From assembly GCA_030562195.1 (NCBI GenBank), contig CM060199.1:26866338-26930337 (forward strand): DNA of 64,000 nucleotides, read 5' to 3'. A program made the position numbers and the translations under genes. Every line of letters begins with the position of its first letter. The first letter of the stretch is position 1. Origin of the DNA: Nipponacmea schrenckii. Lineage: Eukaryota > Mollusca > Gastropoda > Lottiidae. Below the pieces are notes generated by a model. That model saw nothing but the letters and a program-made list of their open reading frames with translations. It made no database searches and had not been told where the DNA came from. Positions 20,384 to 32,352 of the stretch are shown here, piece by piece.

Positions 20384-22344
20384 TTATACATTATAACATT
20401 TATATTTCATGAATTTGTTGTTTAAGCCATTTTTTTTTAATTCAATCAGGTCATATGTAGATTCTAGGTTTTTAGTTTCTTGTTTTAGTTTGACGATCTC
20501 CAATTTTAATCTTTGGTTGTCCAATGTTATATTCTCTTCTTCTAATACTGTTAATTTTTTAGAACCTATAAAGAGAAATGTTCAGTTTATAATAAGTTTT
20601 AGTATCTAATTACTACTTCATGTATATGGAAGAGCAAACAGCCCAATACTTAAACGTCTTTGTCCTTAGTCCTTTGTTTGTAATTCTTAATAAGTACACC
20701 TTCATTCATTAGTCATATTTGACATTTGGTGGTCAAAATGAACATTTGTTCATCAAAACTCAAAATTTGTTCTCTAAATTGATAATTTGTCAAGTAAAAT
20801 TTATTTACATAAAATATCTTATGCTAAAATTAAAAAACAAGTGTCTCTTAAGATTTCTTCGGTAACAATTCTTCAAATAAAAAATTTTGCCTAACAAATG
20901 TCTCTTAACATTTCACCAAATACATAGTAATATAAATTTTACTTGACAAATTATCAATTTTGAGAATGAAATTTGAGTTTTATGACAAATGTTGACTAAA
21001 AAATGAAGATGTACGAATGAAGAATTACGGACTAAGGATTAAGGCGTCTTAATATTGGGCTGTTTGGTCTTCCAAACATGTATGACCAAGAACTATTTGG
21101 ATTTAGTATACATACTTTTTTGGCTTTCTGGACTTTTCATATCAGCACTTGCTTTTTTTTCTATGGTAGCAATTTCAATTGGTTCTGTAAGAATATAAGT
21201 GAATTATTTATTAGAAGATATGTATGCTTGAATTGTATATGCAGAGGGTATTTTCCTATAAGCTTTTTATTTAAAAATTATTTACCTTCAAAAAGTAATT
21301 CCATTGGACTAGCCATTTGCACAGACACTTGAAAATCCAATACAGGTAATTGTGTCTTGAGATCTAAATCAATAATAATATAAATAAACATACGAATTCA
21401 TATTTTACATGGTACAGTCTCCAATATGTATTGCAAGTCATATATCTGTGTATCTGTACACATATAGGTTCATTATTGTAATATATTAATACTGACAATG
21501 GAAGTTTTAGATATATTGTTTTAAAAAGAGTGCACTTTCTAGTTTATGTGTGATATGGGCATAAATTGTTAGGCTGGAGAAATGCTAGAAGAGTTACGTA
21601 CTATCTGAGTCAATGCCAAATGGTAACCCTTCGATTTGTGGCCGGCCCTCCATAGTTTCCACAAACAAGCTCTCTGCTGGTGTACAATTGGTCTGTGGGC
21701 CTCCACCAGTTTTGGGTCTTTTGATGTTATCCAATTTCTCTTTACCTTACAAAAAAGAAAGTAAGCTTTTCAATTAACTTTGCTATGTAAATTAAGTTTA
21801 TGGGATGCAAATATAATCTGGACATCTATTATTTTTTTATTTAAAATTTGAAATTACATGTGAACATACTTCTTTGTTTGATGTTGTAGTACTTTTTCTT
21901 CACCTCTACTATGTCTCTCTTTTTAGTAATAAATTGTCTGAAATGTGAGAATTATACCTGAATTTAAAGTGGGAATATTTTTTACATTTATGTTATGTAT
22001 GTTAGATCTAGATCTAGAGTCTAATTGAATTATATTTATATTATTTTTTTAATTATTCTTGCACATTTTATAACAAAATAAAGTTACTTCTTTTCGCTTT
22101 TGCGGGAGGTTGGCACTTAATAAAATCAAAAATATTCTTTATTCTCATTTTGCATTTCACTAAGGGGTGTTTTCTATCGATGATTTGTCAAAACAAAAGA
22201 GTTTACATGTACTTGAAATACTTACGCGTTTAGCTTATCGGCTATCTCCTGCCATCCATTTTCCCAATTTTCCCCCCACTCCCACACCCTTTCATTTTCC
22301 CAAACAACACTTTTAGCCGCACGTTTCCTTGATTCGTTTTCCAT
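20384..22344 (-). CDS. Harbinger Myb/SANT-like partner protein, five exons
   Basis: Five minus-strand exons join with matching phases and GT-AG borders: 22226-22344, 21870-21937, 21602-21745, 21286-21363 and 20384-20565. The total is 196 codons plus stop with no internal stop. Exon 1 starts MENESRKRAAKSVVWENER and ends the first helices with WQEIADKLN. Exon 2 gives RDIVEVKKKYYNIKQR, completing a Myb/SANT-like fold. Exon 3 carries the family hallmark KRPKTGGGPQTNCTPAE. The last exon is a leucine-rich coiled coil (LEEENITLDNQRLKLE). In Harbinger elements the Myb-like protein binds element ends and helps import the transposase. This gene looks intact although the transposase is not. Confidence 0.75.
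20613..21085. mobile_element. MITE inside intron 4 of the Harbinger Myb-like gene
   Basis: Two arms of about 200 bp at the ends are imperfect inverted copies. Both outer parts include aaacagcccaata and both inner parts include ttgataatttgtcaag. There is no coding sequence. It lies wholly between exons at 21286 and 20565, so it lengthens the intron but leaves splicing signals intact. Confidence 0.75.
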
Positions 22345-22689
22345 TTTCAATAGTAAACAAGCAGACGACGTTTAATATCCATACATAATTCATAACGGCA
22401 TTTCCTATTGGTCAGTCGATCGTTGGGCCGTGGGTAAGCGTAGTCATCATTTTTCAGTAAGGAAATAAACATTCGGTGTAAAGACAACAACTTATTCATT
22501 TTAATTGATAAATCTTTATTCGTTTTTATCATCAAACAAATCGCGAAAACTAGTGATATTTGTAAGGGATAAAAAAATGTTATTCTTTTATTCTAAAAAT
22601 AGCTTGTATTGTTTCAGCCGTTTTCATTGGTTGAAATATGACAGGTTGTTGTGACCTAATTACACAACGTCAGAGGCGAGTAAATTCTT

Positions 22690-22850
22690 GTGCGTAAAGT
22701 ATTCTCAACTTGAGCAAAAATGCCTATGCTTGAGAATTTGCTCAGCTGCGTTTCTGAACTCTAATTTGAGAATATTCTCAGTCTGAGAATTATTCTCAAA
22801 TTTGAGTACAATTTTAGACTGAGAATTTTTTTGTTTTGTGAACACGGGGC
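22690..22850. mobile_element. Right terminal region of the Harbinger element
   Basis: Repeated tgagaat/attctca motifs lead to a terminus reading ttttgttttgtgaacacggggcc. Its complement, ggccccgtgttcac followed by aaaac and ttctca motifs, is a familiar Harbinger-type end in invertebrates. The matching left end was not found, so the element is truncated on that side. Confidence 0.55.
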
Positions 22851-23511
22851 CTGATACCCACGATATGGCATATCAGATTGGTGAAACAGAAGAAAATGAA
22901 GCGTCAGAAGAACATGTAAGAGAAGCTGATGATATGACAAAAGATGAAATGACAGTAGAAGATGTAAGACAAGCAGATGATATGACGAAAGATGAAATGA
23001 CAGTAGAAGATGTAAGACAAGCAGATGATATGACGAAAGATGAAGTGACAGAAAAAGATATAAGAGAGACAGATGATATGACGAAAGATGAAGTGACAGA
23101 AGAAGATATAAGAGAAGCAGATGATATGACGAAAGATGAAATGACAGAAGAAGATATAAGAGAACAGATGATATGACGAAAGATGAAGTGACAGAAGATA
23201 TAAGAGAAGCAGATGATATGACGAAAGATGAAGTGACAGAGGATATAAGAGAAGCAGATGGTGTTACAGAAGAAGATATAACAGATGATGATGATCCAGA
23301 ATATGTACTCAGTGGGGTGAAATCATTGGTATCGGAAGATTTGTCTGAAGCTGAAGAATTTCCAGTCAAAACTGATATAAATCAAAAGGCACATGATGCA
23401 ACAGACCAAAACCCAAAGCATTCGGAAAAGCAACTGATAGAGGCCAGGGGTGGTGCAGAAAAGCCGAGCAATATTGACCAGGTGAGGGGAAAGAAGAGGA
23501 AAGCTGATTAA
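22851..23511 (+). pseudogene. Acidic tandem-repeat coding region, N-terminal part of a transposase-like gene
   Basis: About nine units of 45-51 nt encode variants of ADDMTKDEVTEEDIRE. Unit length is almost always a multiple of three, so selection or copying kept the frame. One base is lost at about 23165 (aagagaacagatg instead of agagaagcagatg), which shifts the frame, and the second half is open from 23173. After the repeats come DDDPEYVLSG and a basic GKKRKAD end just before the cysteine-rich segment at 23580. I read it as the disordered acidic N-terminus of the protein below. The leucine-rich minus-strand frame is a shadow. Confidence 0.5.
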
Positions 23512-24640
23512 GAAAAGTGGCAGAAGACCATTAATAAAAGAAATAAGAGCACAGGGGGAGGCTTTCATAGGAAGGAAGTATGACAAATCAAGAAAATCCA
23601 CAATGGGAAGAGAAATCAGCAAAGGAATTAAAACTTTGCTGTGATTGTAACTCCCAAAGAAATGAATGTTCAAAAATAACAGATGATGTAAGATCCACCA
23701 TATTAAATAGTGTATGGTCCATGTCATGGTCTCAAAAGCAATTGTTCGTCTATGGTTCATGTCAAAAATGTTGCCAGGCGGACCACACAAACATCTTCTA
23801 GGTCCTATTGAAAGTTGGCACTGTTGCAGTCAAAGTGTGTAAAAAGATGTTCCTGATACGACAGGTCGCACTGATTACTTTGTCCGAACCTACGCAAAAC
23901 GTCCAGTGGGGGCTGAAGTCCAAGCTCCAAAACAGAAACGAAGAGAAAGCACCTTTAGGTTAGATGTTCAAACTTTTCTTCAATCATTGCCAACAATGCC
24001 ATCACACTATTGTCGAAAAAGTACAAGTAAAAGGTACCTAGAGCCTTCTTTTGATAGCAAAATGGATGTGTATAAATTAAATAAAGAATGGAGCATGTCC
24101 AATAATAAACAACCAAGCTCTCGTCAGGTATTTTTTGATGTATTCTGTTATTGATAACAATGGATCTTCAATGCGTTTTATTATCTCCATCCCTCAAAGC
24201 GTCCGCCTTGTATTATCGTACTAAGCTTTGTGTCCACAATTTTACCATATATGATGGAGTAACTAGAGATGCCACATGCTATGTTTGGCATGAAGCAGAA
24301 GGTAATATTACAGCCAATGAATTTGCCTCGTGTGTTGTCGACTACTTATCCAAGGACGTCACGTGTAAAGAGTACATAATCTATTCTGATGGCTGTACTT
24401 ACCAGAATAAAAAAGTTTTTCTCATAAGAGCTCTTACTTGCTTCTCACAGAAATATGGAATAAAAGTCACACATAATATTCTTGAAAAGGGACACACAGG
24501 TAGAGGTAAGGAGGTGAACGGAGGTAGACAGCGTTCATGGCACCATTGAAAGGAAAATACGTAATAATAATGAAGAGAGAAGAAAATACCATTACGAATG
24601 CTGACCCTACAAATCTATATGAGCAACGACTTAAAATTTG
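23512..24640 (+). pseudogene. Broken DDE-type transposase, superfamily not assigned
   Basis: Successive frames show a basic segment KWQKTINKRNKSTGGGF, a cysteine cluster (LKLCCDCNSQRNECSK), VCKKMFL, then PSHYCRKSTSKRYLEPSF (23906-24154). Next, at 24190-24500, come LYYRTKLCVHNFTIYDG, ATCYVWHEAEGNITANEFAS, YIIYSDGCTYQNKK (an Asp-bearing strand) and LEKGHT. A shifted frame then carries VDSVHGTIERK. This set of blocks is shared by many uncharacterised transposase-like proteins of insects and molluscs; I think of Sola but would not rely on it. At least four frame breaks (about 23510, 23800, 24140 and 24500, the last by a small duplication) make it non-coding. Confidence 0.6.
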
Positions 24641-25560
24641 GTTTTAAAATCAATAAGTATCGGCTTTATAGTCTACATATTAGGGGTTCATCCAAATATA
24701 TCCTCTAATGAGCCTTGTGTTGAGAAAATCTTTTTCGGGAGAGAGTTTTTTGTGTGTCGCCAACATTGTTGATTACTATAAAATTTTGAGCACAATATTA
24801 AGTAGACTAAGTGTTAGGTTTTGGACTTTTGGAAAAAATAGTGAACTCATATTTGTTACGTTTAAATTGTGTTCAAAAACATTTTTCATATCCTACAACA
24901 CCATGTTAAAAATTATTACCTTTCATGTAAAGTGGTATTACAGTTTTATTGTAAATATTGAAAATGAAATTGTTTTGTTTAAGCAGATTAATGTCAGCTA
25001 TTTCTACATGAAAAATTATAAACTTGTTTCATTTCGTATTATTTCGGAATTTGAAAGTGCTTCCGCGGACTCGCAGGGTTTTTCATAGTAACGGATTATT
25101 CTGAAATACACCGAATAGCATGATCCTACATCAACTCTCATTTGCTGGACAAACCACTATATTGAGTCGAAATGATACCTTTTAATCTATGTTTCTTGCG
25201 GTGCGGATGGATAAAATTAGCAATTTAACAATAAATACTGTAAAGGGGAATAACTCCATTTTGGGGCAAAATATGATCTTATTGCGGTATGACAGATAAA
25301 ATTACCTCCCTTTACTGTCACATTTTATTGTATTGCCGCCGTGTTTAATTGTAGGCAACTTCTATACTTTTTTTAATGCACATCTTAAGCCTAGTAAAGG
25401 CCACATAGTTGCTGTATTCGTGTATCTGTTTATAATCGTGTAAGTGTTAAGTGTTGTCAAGACTATAATCGTGTATTCTCTAACAGTGTAAGTGACCAGC
25501 AAAAATATCGTTGATAATCATGTATCGGTAATTTTGTTTGTGTTTATCGGTGTCTATTAT
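24641..25560. other. No gene seen
   Basis: Unassigned AT-rich sequence. The frame at 24708-25088 has no recognisable domain. Confidence 0.5.
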
Positions 25561-25564
25561 TGTA

Positions 25565-25935
25565 TGGAAATTAAAATCAAGAGTAAAGTCAGAAGGCACA
25601 TGTTTTTGTGAAAATGTTAAACTTTTAGTTTTTGGAGGATTAAATGTTACTTTCCACTTTAATTACCATTGATAGATTGATTTTATATCAGCATTCAGGC
25701 TGTCTTGACACAGTTTTGTATCATCAATATTGAGATAGAGGGAAGTATCACCTGCAAAAAGACGTATGTTTGAATTTATATTTTCTGTGACATCGTTAAT
25801 GTATATTAAAAAAAAGAAGAGGTCCCAGAACGGAGCCTTGTGGTACGACGGCTGTTAGGTTTTGTATTTCTGAAGTTTTACCGTTAATGATGACTGATTG
25901 ACTACGATTGTGAAGATAACATTTGTTGCGAAATA
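25565..25935 (-). pseudogene. LINE reverse transcriptase fragment
   Basis: The minus strand encodes VVPQGSVLGPLLF (RT motif B), then after a shift in a T-run near 25812 YINDV, and IRLFAGDTSLYLN, a decayed form of the FADDTSLY catalytic motif with one Asp replaced by Gly. A KWKVTFNPPKTKSLTFS segment follows. This is the palm and early thumb of a CR1/Jockey-like RT. It is short, carries at least one frameshift and a stop near 25674, and has no neighbours of the same element. Confidence 0.75.
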
Positions 25936-26123
25936 ACATGATATAGGAACTAGATTTGGATGATCTGACAGTCAAAACGTCACATCACGTTACTAAGCAA
26001 CACTCCGCTCTCGGTCGTAAAATTTGTTGGTTTGACGTTGACGTCAGCCGTTGTAAAATTTTGTACTTTGAAATCCTTGTGAGTAAACCTATATGGTGGC
26101 TTCTTTGGTATTGAGGTACACAT

Positions 26124-27049
26124 ATAAAGACTTAAATCCCAGACATGTCCTTTGAAATATTATTAATGAATTGTAATAAAATTATAATTTTCTAGTTGTG
26201 AAAGCTTTTCTTTAATATTAAAAACAAATGTACAAGTCAAGACCTATATTTGCACCAAAAAAAATAACACAGTATTTCAAATATCTTCTAAATATTGACT
26301 TCATAAGAGACTGTGTGTAGATATGAGTCGGAAAACATTAATGAAATTAATAAAAATTGCGTATTTTGCACAGTTGAATAGTTGAAATGGTAAGTACATA
26401 ATCTATTCTTCAAAAGCAAATATAAAAAAGGATAAGATTTTGCGGTCTTGCTCATTAAAAATCGGTTTGCTTTCGTGTATCTTTTCACGTAACGTTCCGT
26501 CCAAATGACCCATTTTGTAGAAAACTTCACAGATTAAAATGTTATGATTGAAAAGTGTGTTCAAAAGTCCTATGTTTTAAATTACAAACTGAACTAAAGA
26601 GTGTATTTAATTTTCGATAATCAAGTCGCCGACGAATCGAAATTATTATCAAAGTTTGATCCGGTATTTTGTTCTGTCCATTTATGAGACTGTTACGTGA
26701 TAATGTTTATATCCAATCAAACGAACCGAAAATATTTACTGCTTTCCAAATAAGGCTGGATTCGATTCGCGCGCATCTTCTTGTTGTAAACATTACTGCC
26801 AAATGAGGTCAGCGCTGTCAAACAGAATTTAGACGATCAAAGAAGACGTTCTGTCCAAATTGTTACGTGACGGGTAAGTTCCTCTAGTATTTTTATTATT
26901 TGAAAAAGAGCATGCGTAGATTATCTCGCAACAGAACATTTTCCTTCAACAGTGTAGTTGATAAGCGTAAAAACAAAACAGAGTCATTTGCACCTTGTTT
27001 GGGGTTGAAATCATGTCTCAGTTTGCTGATCAAATGCCGACCTAAATTT
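26124..27049. other. No gene; 5' region of the DNA transposon
   Basis: No coding signal. Two ctgtcca...gttacgtga motifs occur near 26676 and 26850, related to the subterminal repeats. Confidence 0.45.
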
Positions 27050-27190
27050 CATGTGGGAATTCTCGTAACAAAGACGGAATATTCTCGTAACAAAGACGGA
27101 ATATTCACGTAACGAAGACAGATTGTTACGTACAAGGACAGATTTATCACGTAACAAGACGGTATTATCACGTAACAAGACGGAAAATAA
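27050..27190. repeat. Subterminal tandem repeats, ~20 bp units
   Basis: Five to six units of the form tcacgtaacaagacggaata or ctcgtaacaaagacggaata occur in tandem, 240 bp before the transposase frame. The inverse motif, ccgtccatgttacgtgat, occurs near the other end at 32140 and, weaker, at 31780. Such repeats are typical transposase-binding sites. Confidence 0.7.
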
Positions 27191-27430
27191 GTTGTTGATT
27201 CGGTGGAGGATGGATTCTCCCTGGGATACCCCCGTATTGTGCAAGCTGATTGGTTAATAGTTTACAACGTAATCAAGTTTTGTCCAATCGGTGTTGACGA
27301 TGGGTATTAATAGATTCTTAGCCGTGTTGTTAACAATAAATTTCGTTATCCAAACCGAAAGTTGATAAACCTTTTTGATTTTTCGAAAATGAATTTCATA
27401 AACTTTATTTTATCTTTTTAGAACCGTGTC

Positions 27431-30400
27431 ATGAGCAACCCAGGGCCAGAATCAAGTGGTCTTCCTGGTCCCAGTGACAGTGGGCGTGGCAGGCCAACTG
27501 AAAGAACGACATGTAGTCGGACTCGGAGGAGCTCTACCAGTAGGCCTACCAATCTTCGGATAGTTATTTGTGATGGACCTGAAAAAAAACGTTTAAACAA
27601 AAATAAGGCAATGAGGGATTTAAGGAGTAACTGGACAGAAGAACAGAGAGAAAAGAACAGAGAATCAAGTAAACAGAGAATGAGGAAATATAGACAAAAC
27701 AAAAAGGAAAATAAGGAAAATAATAACCAAGCTGTTAACAAAACAAAAACAAGAAAACAAATCAAGGCTGAAAAAGAAAGATTGATGAATCAAAGACAGA
27801 ACAAGGCAATTTATAGAGCTGGTTTGAGCAGCCAGAAGAAAAGAAGAATCAGAGAAAAAGATAGAAATCGAAAAGCATTAAAAAAACAGAGAAACAAAGA
27901 ACAAGAAAAGGATGTAAACAATTCTGCTGCTATGGACTATGATTCTGAACATCAACCTGAAAGTAGGCCTGACTTAGACACAATTATACAAGGAGCATTT
28001 AAAACGCTATCAGGCAGGAAAAAAAACCAGTGCCATAACAGACGAGTATTTATTAATTCCATAGCATCGCAACTAAAAAACAAATATGGATTTAATAAAA
28101 GCAAATTAAGTAAACAAACAGGGATTCCCAGAAAACATCTTGTGAAACCTCTGAAACCAAAATTACGTAAGAAGAGGAAAGATGCTGCATCTACCTATGT
28201 AACATCAACTATTATACAATTTTACCTGAAAGAAGAAAATTCTATTAATGTTCCAAACAGGAAAATTATTGAGGATGGTAGCTGTCTACAAGAAAAGTTT
28301 ATATTGCAGAAATCACTCAAAAAACTTCATCAAGACTTTGAACATGAACATAAAAACATCACAATATCTTTTTCCGCATTTTGCAAGCTACGACCAAAAA
28401 ATGTTAAAACTCAGGACTCAAGAAAATTATTACAGTGCCTATGTGAAAAGTGTGAAAATGTTGAATTGAAATTGAAATCTCTGAATACATTACTGAAAAA
28501 AAACAATGACATCCAAATTCTAGACAAGTATGATGCTGTTTCGCTGACTTTGTGTAAAAAAAGCTCAAAATTTCATGAATTTGATTGTATAATAAGAGAG
28601 TGTGATAATTGTGGCATCAACTTATTAAGGAAAAGGTTAGAACCCTTGTTTAATTCAGCTGCAAATGATAATGTCACTTGGAACAGATGGGAACTTGTGA
28701 AAGTGCCAAACCCGAAAAATGACAAACCGCTTCAAAAACGGCAACAGGTTCGACGTGAGGGAACCTTACTTAGTTTAGTCCAAGAATTACTTGATGAAGT
28801 TAAGTTGTTAGCTAAACATTTGTTTGTTGCTTCTTGGCAACAGAGGACCAATTTTCCAAACTAAATACACTTGTCCCAGAAGGATCCATAATTCTAACTG
28901 CAGATTTTGCTGAAAATTTTGTGTGTTTTTCGCAATGCGAAGTATAAGGTGCTCATTGGTCTAAAGACAGCGTTACTATACACCCAACCATGGCACTTTA
29001 CAGGTGCATGAAGTGTCCAAGTCATCATATCATCGAGGAAATGGTAGATGTTGTTTCAGATGATCTTGTACATGACAGCCATGCCGTTCAGGTTTTTTTC
29101 AACAAGATATTCCTACACCTTTATACTAGAACTGATAACATTACAAAGGCCTTTATTTTAACAGACGGCTGTGCTTCCCAATATAAGTGTAAAACTGTTT
29201 TTATGGATGCAACCCTTTCAAAAAAGGATTACGGGTTAATAATTGAACGAGGTTATTATGGATCTGGGCATGGAAAGAATAGGTGTGATGGAGAAGGTGG
29301 TATCTTAAAAACAAGAGTATCGAGAGCAATTAGAAATGATAATGCAGTGGTGAATAATGCTATGGACTTTTACCAAATATGTAAAGATGCTTTAGAGATG
29401 CCTGAAACATGCTTGAATGGGGATTGTGCTGAAAAGAGAAGGACTATATTATGGATACCCAAAGGAGAAATTTCACATATTAGGCCTAATAGAGAAGTTA
29501 AGACAGTAAAAGGTACAAGGGAAATCCATTCCCTGAGGGGTGAAGAAGGATGCATAATACATACAAGAGATCTATCTTGTTTTTGTGAACAGTGCTTGAA
29601 TGGTACAGAAGAGTGTGAAAACTCTTGTTATGTAAAGAAATGGAAAAAAGTGGAATTGAAACGTATCCTTTTATTTTGTATAAGATCAAAATCAAGAAAA
29701 AAAAAACACAATAAAATTGATAGTAATCAATATAATTGATGTCGAAATTGTTCCAGAATATAAGGTAGTAATACAATTTACATTTATGAAGACAAATATA
29801 AATTAATTCAATTTACAAGTAGTAATTTGCTTCTTGACAAATATAAGCTGTCAATCCAATTGATACCATAGAAGATACAGGTGTAGATTTGCTGGATCGA
29901 TCAAATCTTGATGGTATGTATTGTAGTTATAGATGTCCATCTTGACACAGCTCAGTTGTGACTAATTGGCTATATCGTATGCTCCTTGGCTCAAACCTTG
30001 TTGAGCGCTGGAGTGTACCATTGTTGCTAGCTTGTATGAGCACATGTTACGATGATGATACATCTGAGGTGGCTATGTAGTCAAACCTCAACTCCACTGC
30101 AGTGATGAGGCCCAGATGATTGAAGTTATATCTCAATAAATACTATGCTTAAGTCCTCAGGGTGCGCATGATAGAAGTTGTACCTGAATGAACTCTTGTT
30201 TTTTTTTATTCATTTTCATTTGACCCTGATCAACCAGCCGAATTTAATGCTTCATTTGGTGAAAGATTAATGGGAGCATTAGATGAAGTTATAGATCCTA
30301 CAAATAGTGATGGAAAACAAGATGATGATCTGTAAGTATAATTAATTATACCTAATGAATAATTTGTTTTTACCAGGCTTATCCATAATGCCAAGAATTA

Positions 30401-31215
30401 TTAATATACCGGTGTCTTTTGAGAAAAAAGCTGCTTCCACTAGAGTCAGTAGAAGCAAGGATAAACACCCCTTACTTGATTTCCTGCTGGAAATGTTAAA
30501 AGTATAGTTCTCTTCGTATTGCAAATGATGTTATTCTATCATTTTTTTGCAGTCTAAAATTTGCCTGTGGCACCTATGTGCTTCTCAAGCATGGTACTGA
30601 TGCCATGCCTGCTGTCGTAAGAATCATTCCTAATTTATGATTATGTTATGTTAATGTTAAAATCATTTATCTAGTTTTGAGACCGAGACTTTTCTTAACA
30701 GCTCAGCACTTACCCATCGTTTCAAATACTTGATATTTGTCATTAATTATTGAACATAGAAAAAAGATTTTTTGAAATCTCAGATATTTGGAACCATGGC
30801 TAAGCAACTGAAATGTGTTGTTTTAGTTTAATGTTTGTCTGCCTTGTTATATTTCAATTAATCCTTTGCCATATATGATAAACATTTAGAATTACCAAAA
30901 CAGATTGTTTCTTTATTTAGATGTTTCTATAATCTGTTTTTTCGATAGTTTTTTTTCATATCAATTTTCCTGTTCATTTGAAAGAAGGATTAGACTTAGT
31001 TACTGTTCTATATCTAACTGATTTCATTGAATTGTCTTTTACAGATCACTTCGGAGCAGCCGCTCAGTGTTTCTTACTTCAAAAAGTTCAATAGAGACAG
31101 TTATATCCACGATGATGCTGACTACCACATCAATGCCAGCGACATTCTGTCCATTATCAAAAGTCCAGAACTCCAACTGTGTGGATCCAGACTATTTTAC
31201 AAGTTTACAAGTTAA
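27431..31215 (+). pseudogene. Transposase of unassigned DDE superfamily, multi-exon, lightly broken
   Basis: The first exon follows an acceptor (tttatctttttag, ending 27421) and begins MSNPGPESSGLPG. A very basic region of about 170 residues precedes a middle domain with RRVFINSIASQLKNKYGF, CEKCENVELKL and ECDNCG zinc-binding-like pairs. A frameshift near 28835 and a TAA at 28945-28947 interrupt it. The catalytic part continues with ILTADFAENF (first Asp), AHWSKDSVTIHP, ILTDGCASQYK (second Asp), GYYGSGHGKNRCDGEGG and a Cys-rich tail. Later exons at about 30225-30333, 30553-30617 and 31045-31215 have good splice signals and compatible phases; the last ends PELQLCGSRLFYKFTS with a stop. Without the two lesions it would be near complete. 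Confidence 0.6.
29740..30221. other. Intron or spacer, nothing seen
   Basis: It lies between the Cys-rich exon and the exon with FGERLMGALDEVIDP. A plausible donor is gtatcc near 29661; the acceptor is not certain. Confidence 0.4.
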
Positions 31216-31291
31216 TTCCTTGTATATCATGTTGATGCTACGAGTGTTCCCGATACAAATAGCAAATTAAGAAAAACTCTTTACAGTAACT

Positions 31292-31730
31292 TTAAAGGGA
31301 TTGTAAAGAGGTTTTCTAGCCTTTTTGTGTGTATCAGAGACACTTCCAACTTCTATTTGAGACATTCAAACTGTCCGTCAGATGCCCGTGGTTCGTGTTA
31401 TTCAAGAAAAACGTAACCGGATATGACGATGCTGCCAGACGAACAAGGCATTATACATAGAGTTATTATAACTAAAACAACACTCATGGCGTTAAAACAA
31501 CATGATTTACCTTGTTATGTCTTATATCATGTTGTTTTAAGGCCATGAGTGTTGTTTTAAATTATAATAAGTCTATGTATAACGCCTTGTTTGTCGGATA
31601 GCATATTACGTTTTTCTTGAATTACATGAACCACAGGCACCTAACGGACAGTTTGAATGTCTCAAATAGAAGTTGGAAGTGTCCCTGATACACACAAAAA
31701 GGCTAGAAAACCTCTTTACAATCCCTTTAA
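31292..31730. mobile_element. TTAA-flanked foldback MITE (431 bp)
   Basis: Two arms of about 190-200 bp, 31296-31485 and 31530-31726, are inverted copies with few differences around a short centre. The ends start AGGGATTGTAAAGAGG, and TTAA flanks both sides (31292-31295, 31727-31730). The transcript would form a very long hairpin. It is related in end and target to 17716-18189. Confidence 0.85.
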
Positions 31731-32352
31731 GTAACCCTATTTACAATCCGTTTAATGTTGGGGTTACCAATTTTTTTCCGTCCATGTTACATTACTTGGA
31801 TTTGACCATTTTGTTTTGTATTAGCTATTTCATCCTTGTTATCTAATTATCTTTAATTGTAAGTAAATGAACATGATTTCAACATGTTTAATTGTTTAAA
31901 TAAAATCATTGAAAGTTATACAATGGTTATATAAGTAAAAAAAACTAAAGTTCTTGCTGGTCCGCTTCATCTGAACTTACATTATATATTGAGATGTGTG
32001 TGTTGTGAAGGACAAATATTGTTTTATTGAATCAAATGTATTTCTGTATGTTATTTTTGTATTTCTGTAACTATAAAATGGTTAAATATGGAAATTCAAA
32101 TGATTTAACTGTTGATTACAGCCAAAATCAAAATTCCGTCCATGTTACGTGATCGGTAACAGTGATCATCTTCATTTAATGAAAAAAGTAGGATTTTTTT
32201 AAGTCATTATCTTTTAGTTGTTATTTATATATTCTTAAAATGTTATAGTTTGCATTAAATAGTACAGTTTACAAAAAATCTTACTTTTATTTTCTAAAAA
32301 AATCATTGCCATGTGTACCTGAATACTGAAGAAGCCGCCATATGGTTGAGTC

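Larger units (their letters stand above)
26081..32352 (+). mobile_element. DNA transposon of ~6.3 kb with 42-bp imperfect terminal inverted repeats
   Basis: The left end (26081-26123) and the reverse complement of the right end (32311-32352) align over about 42 bases with roughly 80% identity. Both contain ATATGG(T/C)GGCTTCTT and AGGTACACAT. Between them lies a spliced transposase gene on the plus strand and, at both sides of it, subterminal cgtaac / gttacg motifs in opposite orientation. No clear target duplication was seen. A foldback MITE (31296-31726) sits in its 3' part. Confidence 0.6.

Noticed and set aside
22761..23369. 202-aa Leu/Ser-rich minus-strand frame
   Set aside because: Antisense shadow of the acidic tandem repeat coding on the plus strand.
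24708..25088. 126-aa plus-strand frame
   Set aside because: Aromatic-rich translation of AT-rich DNA with no motif, no splice context and no related copy in the window.
27418..27765. 115-aa Leu-rich minus-strand frame
   Set aside because: Shadow of the basic N-terminal region of the transposase on the plus strand.
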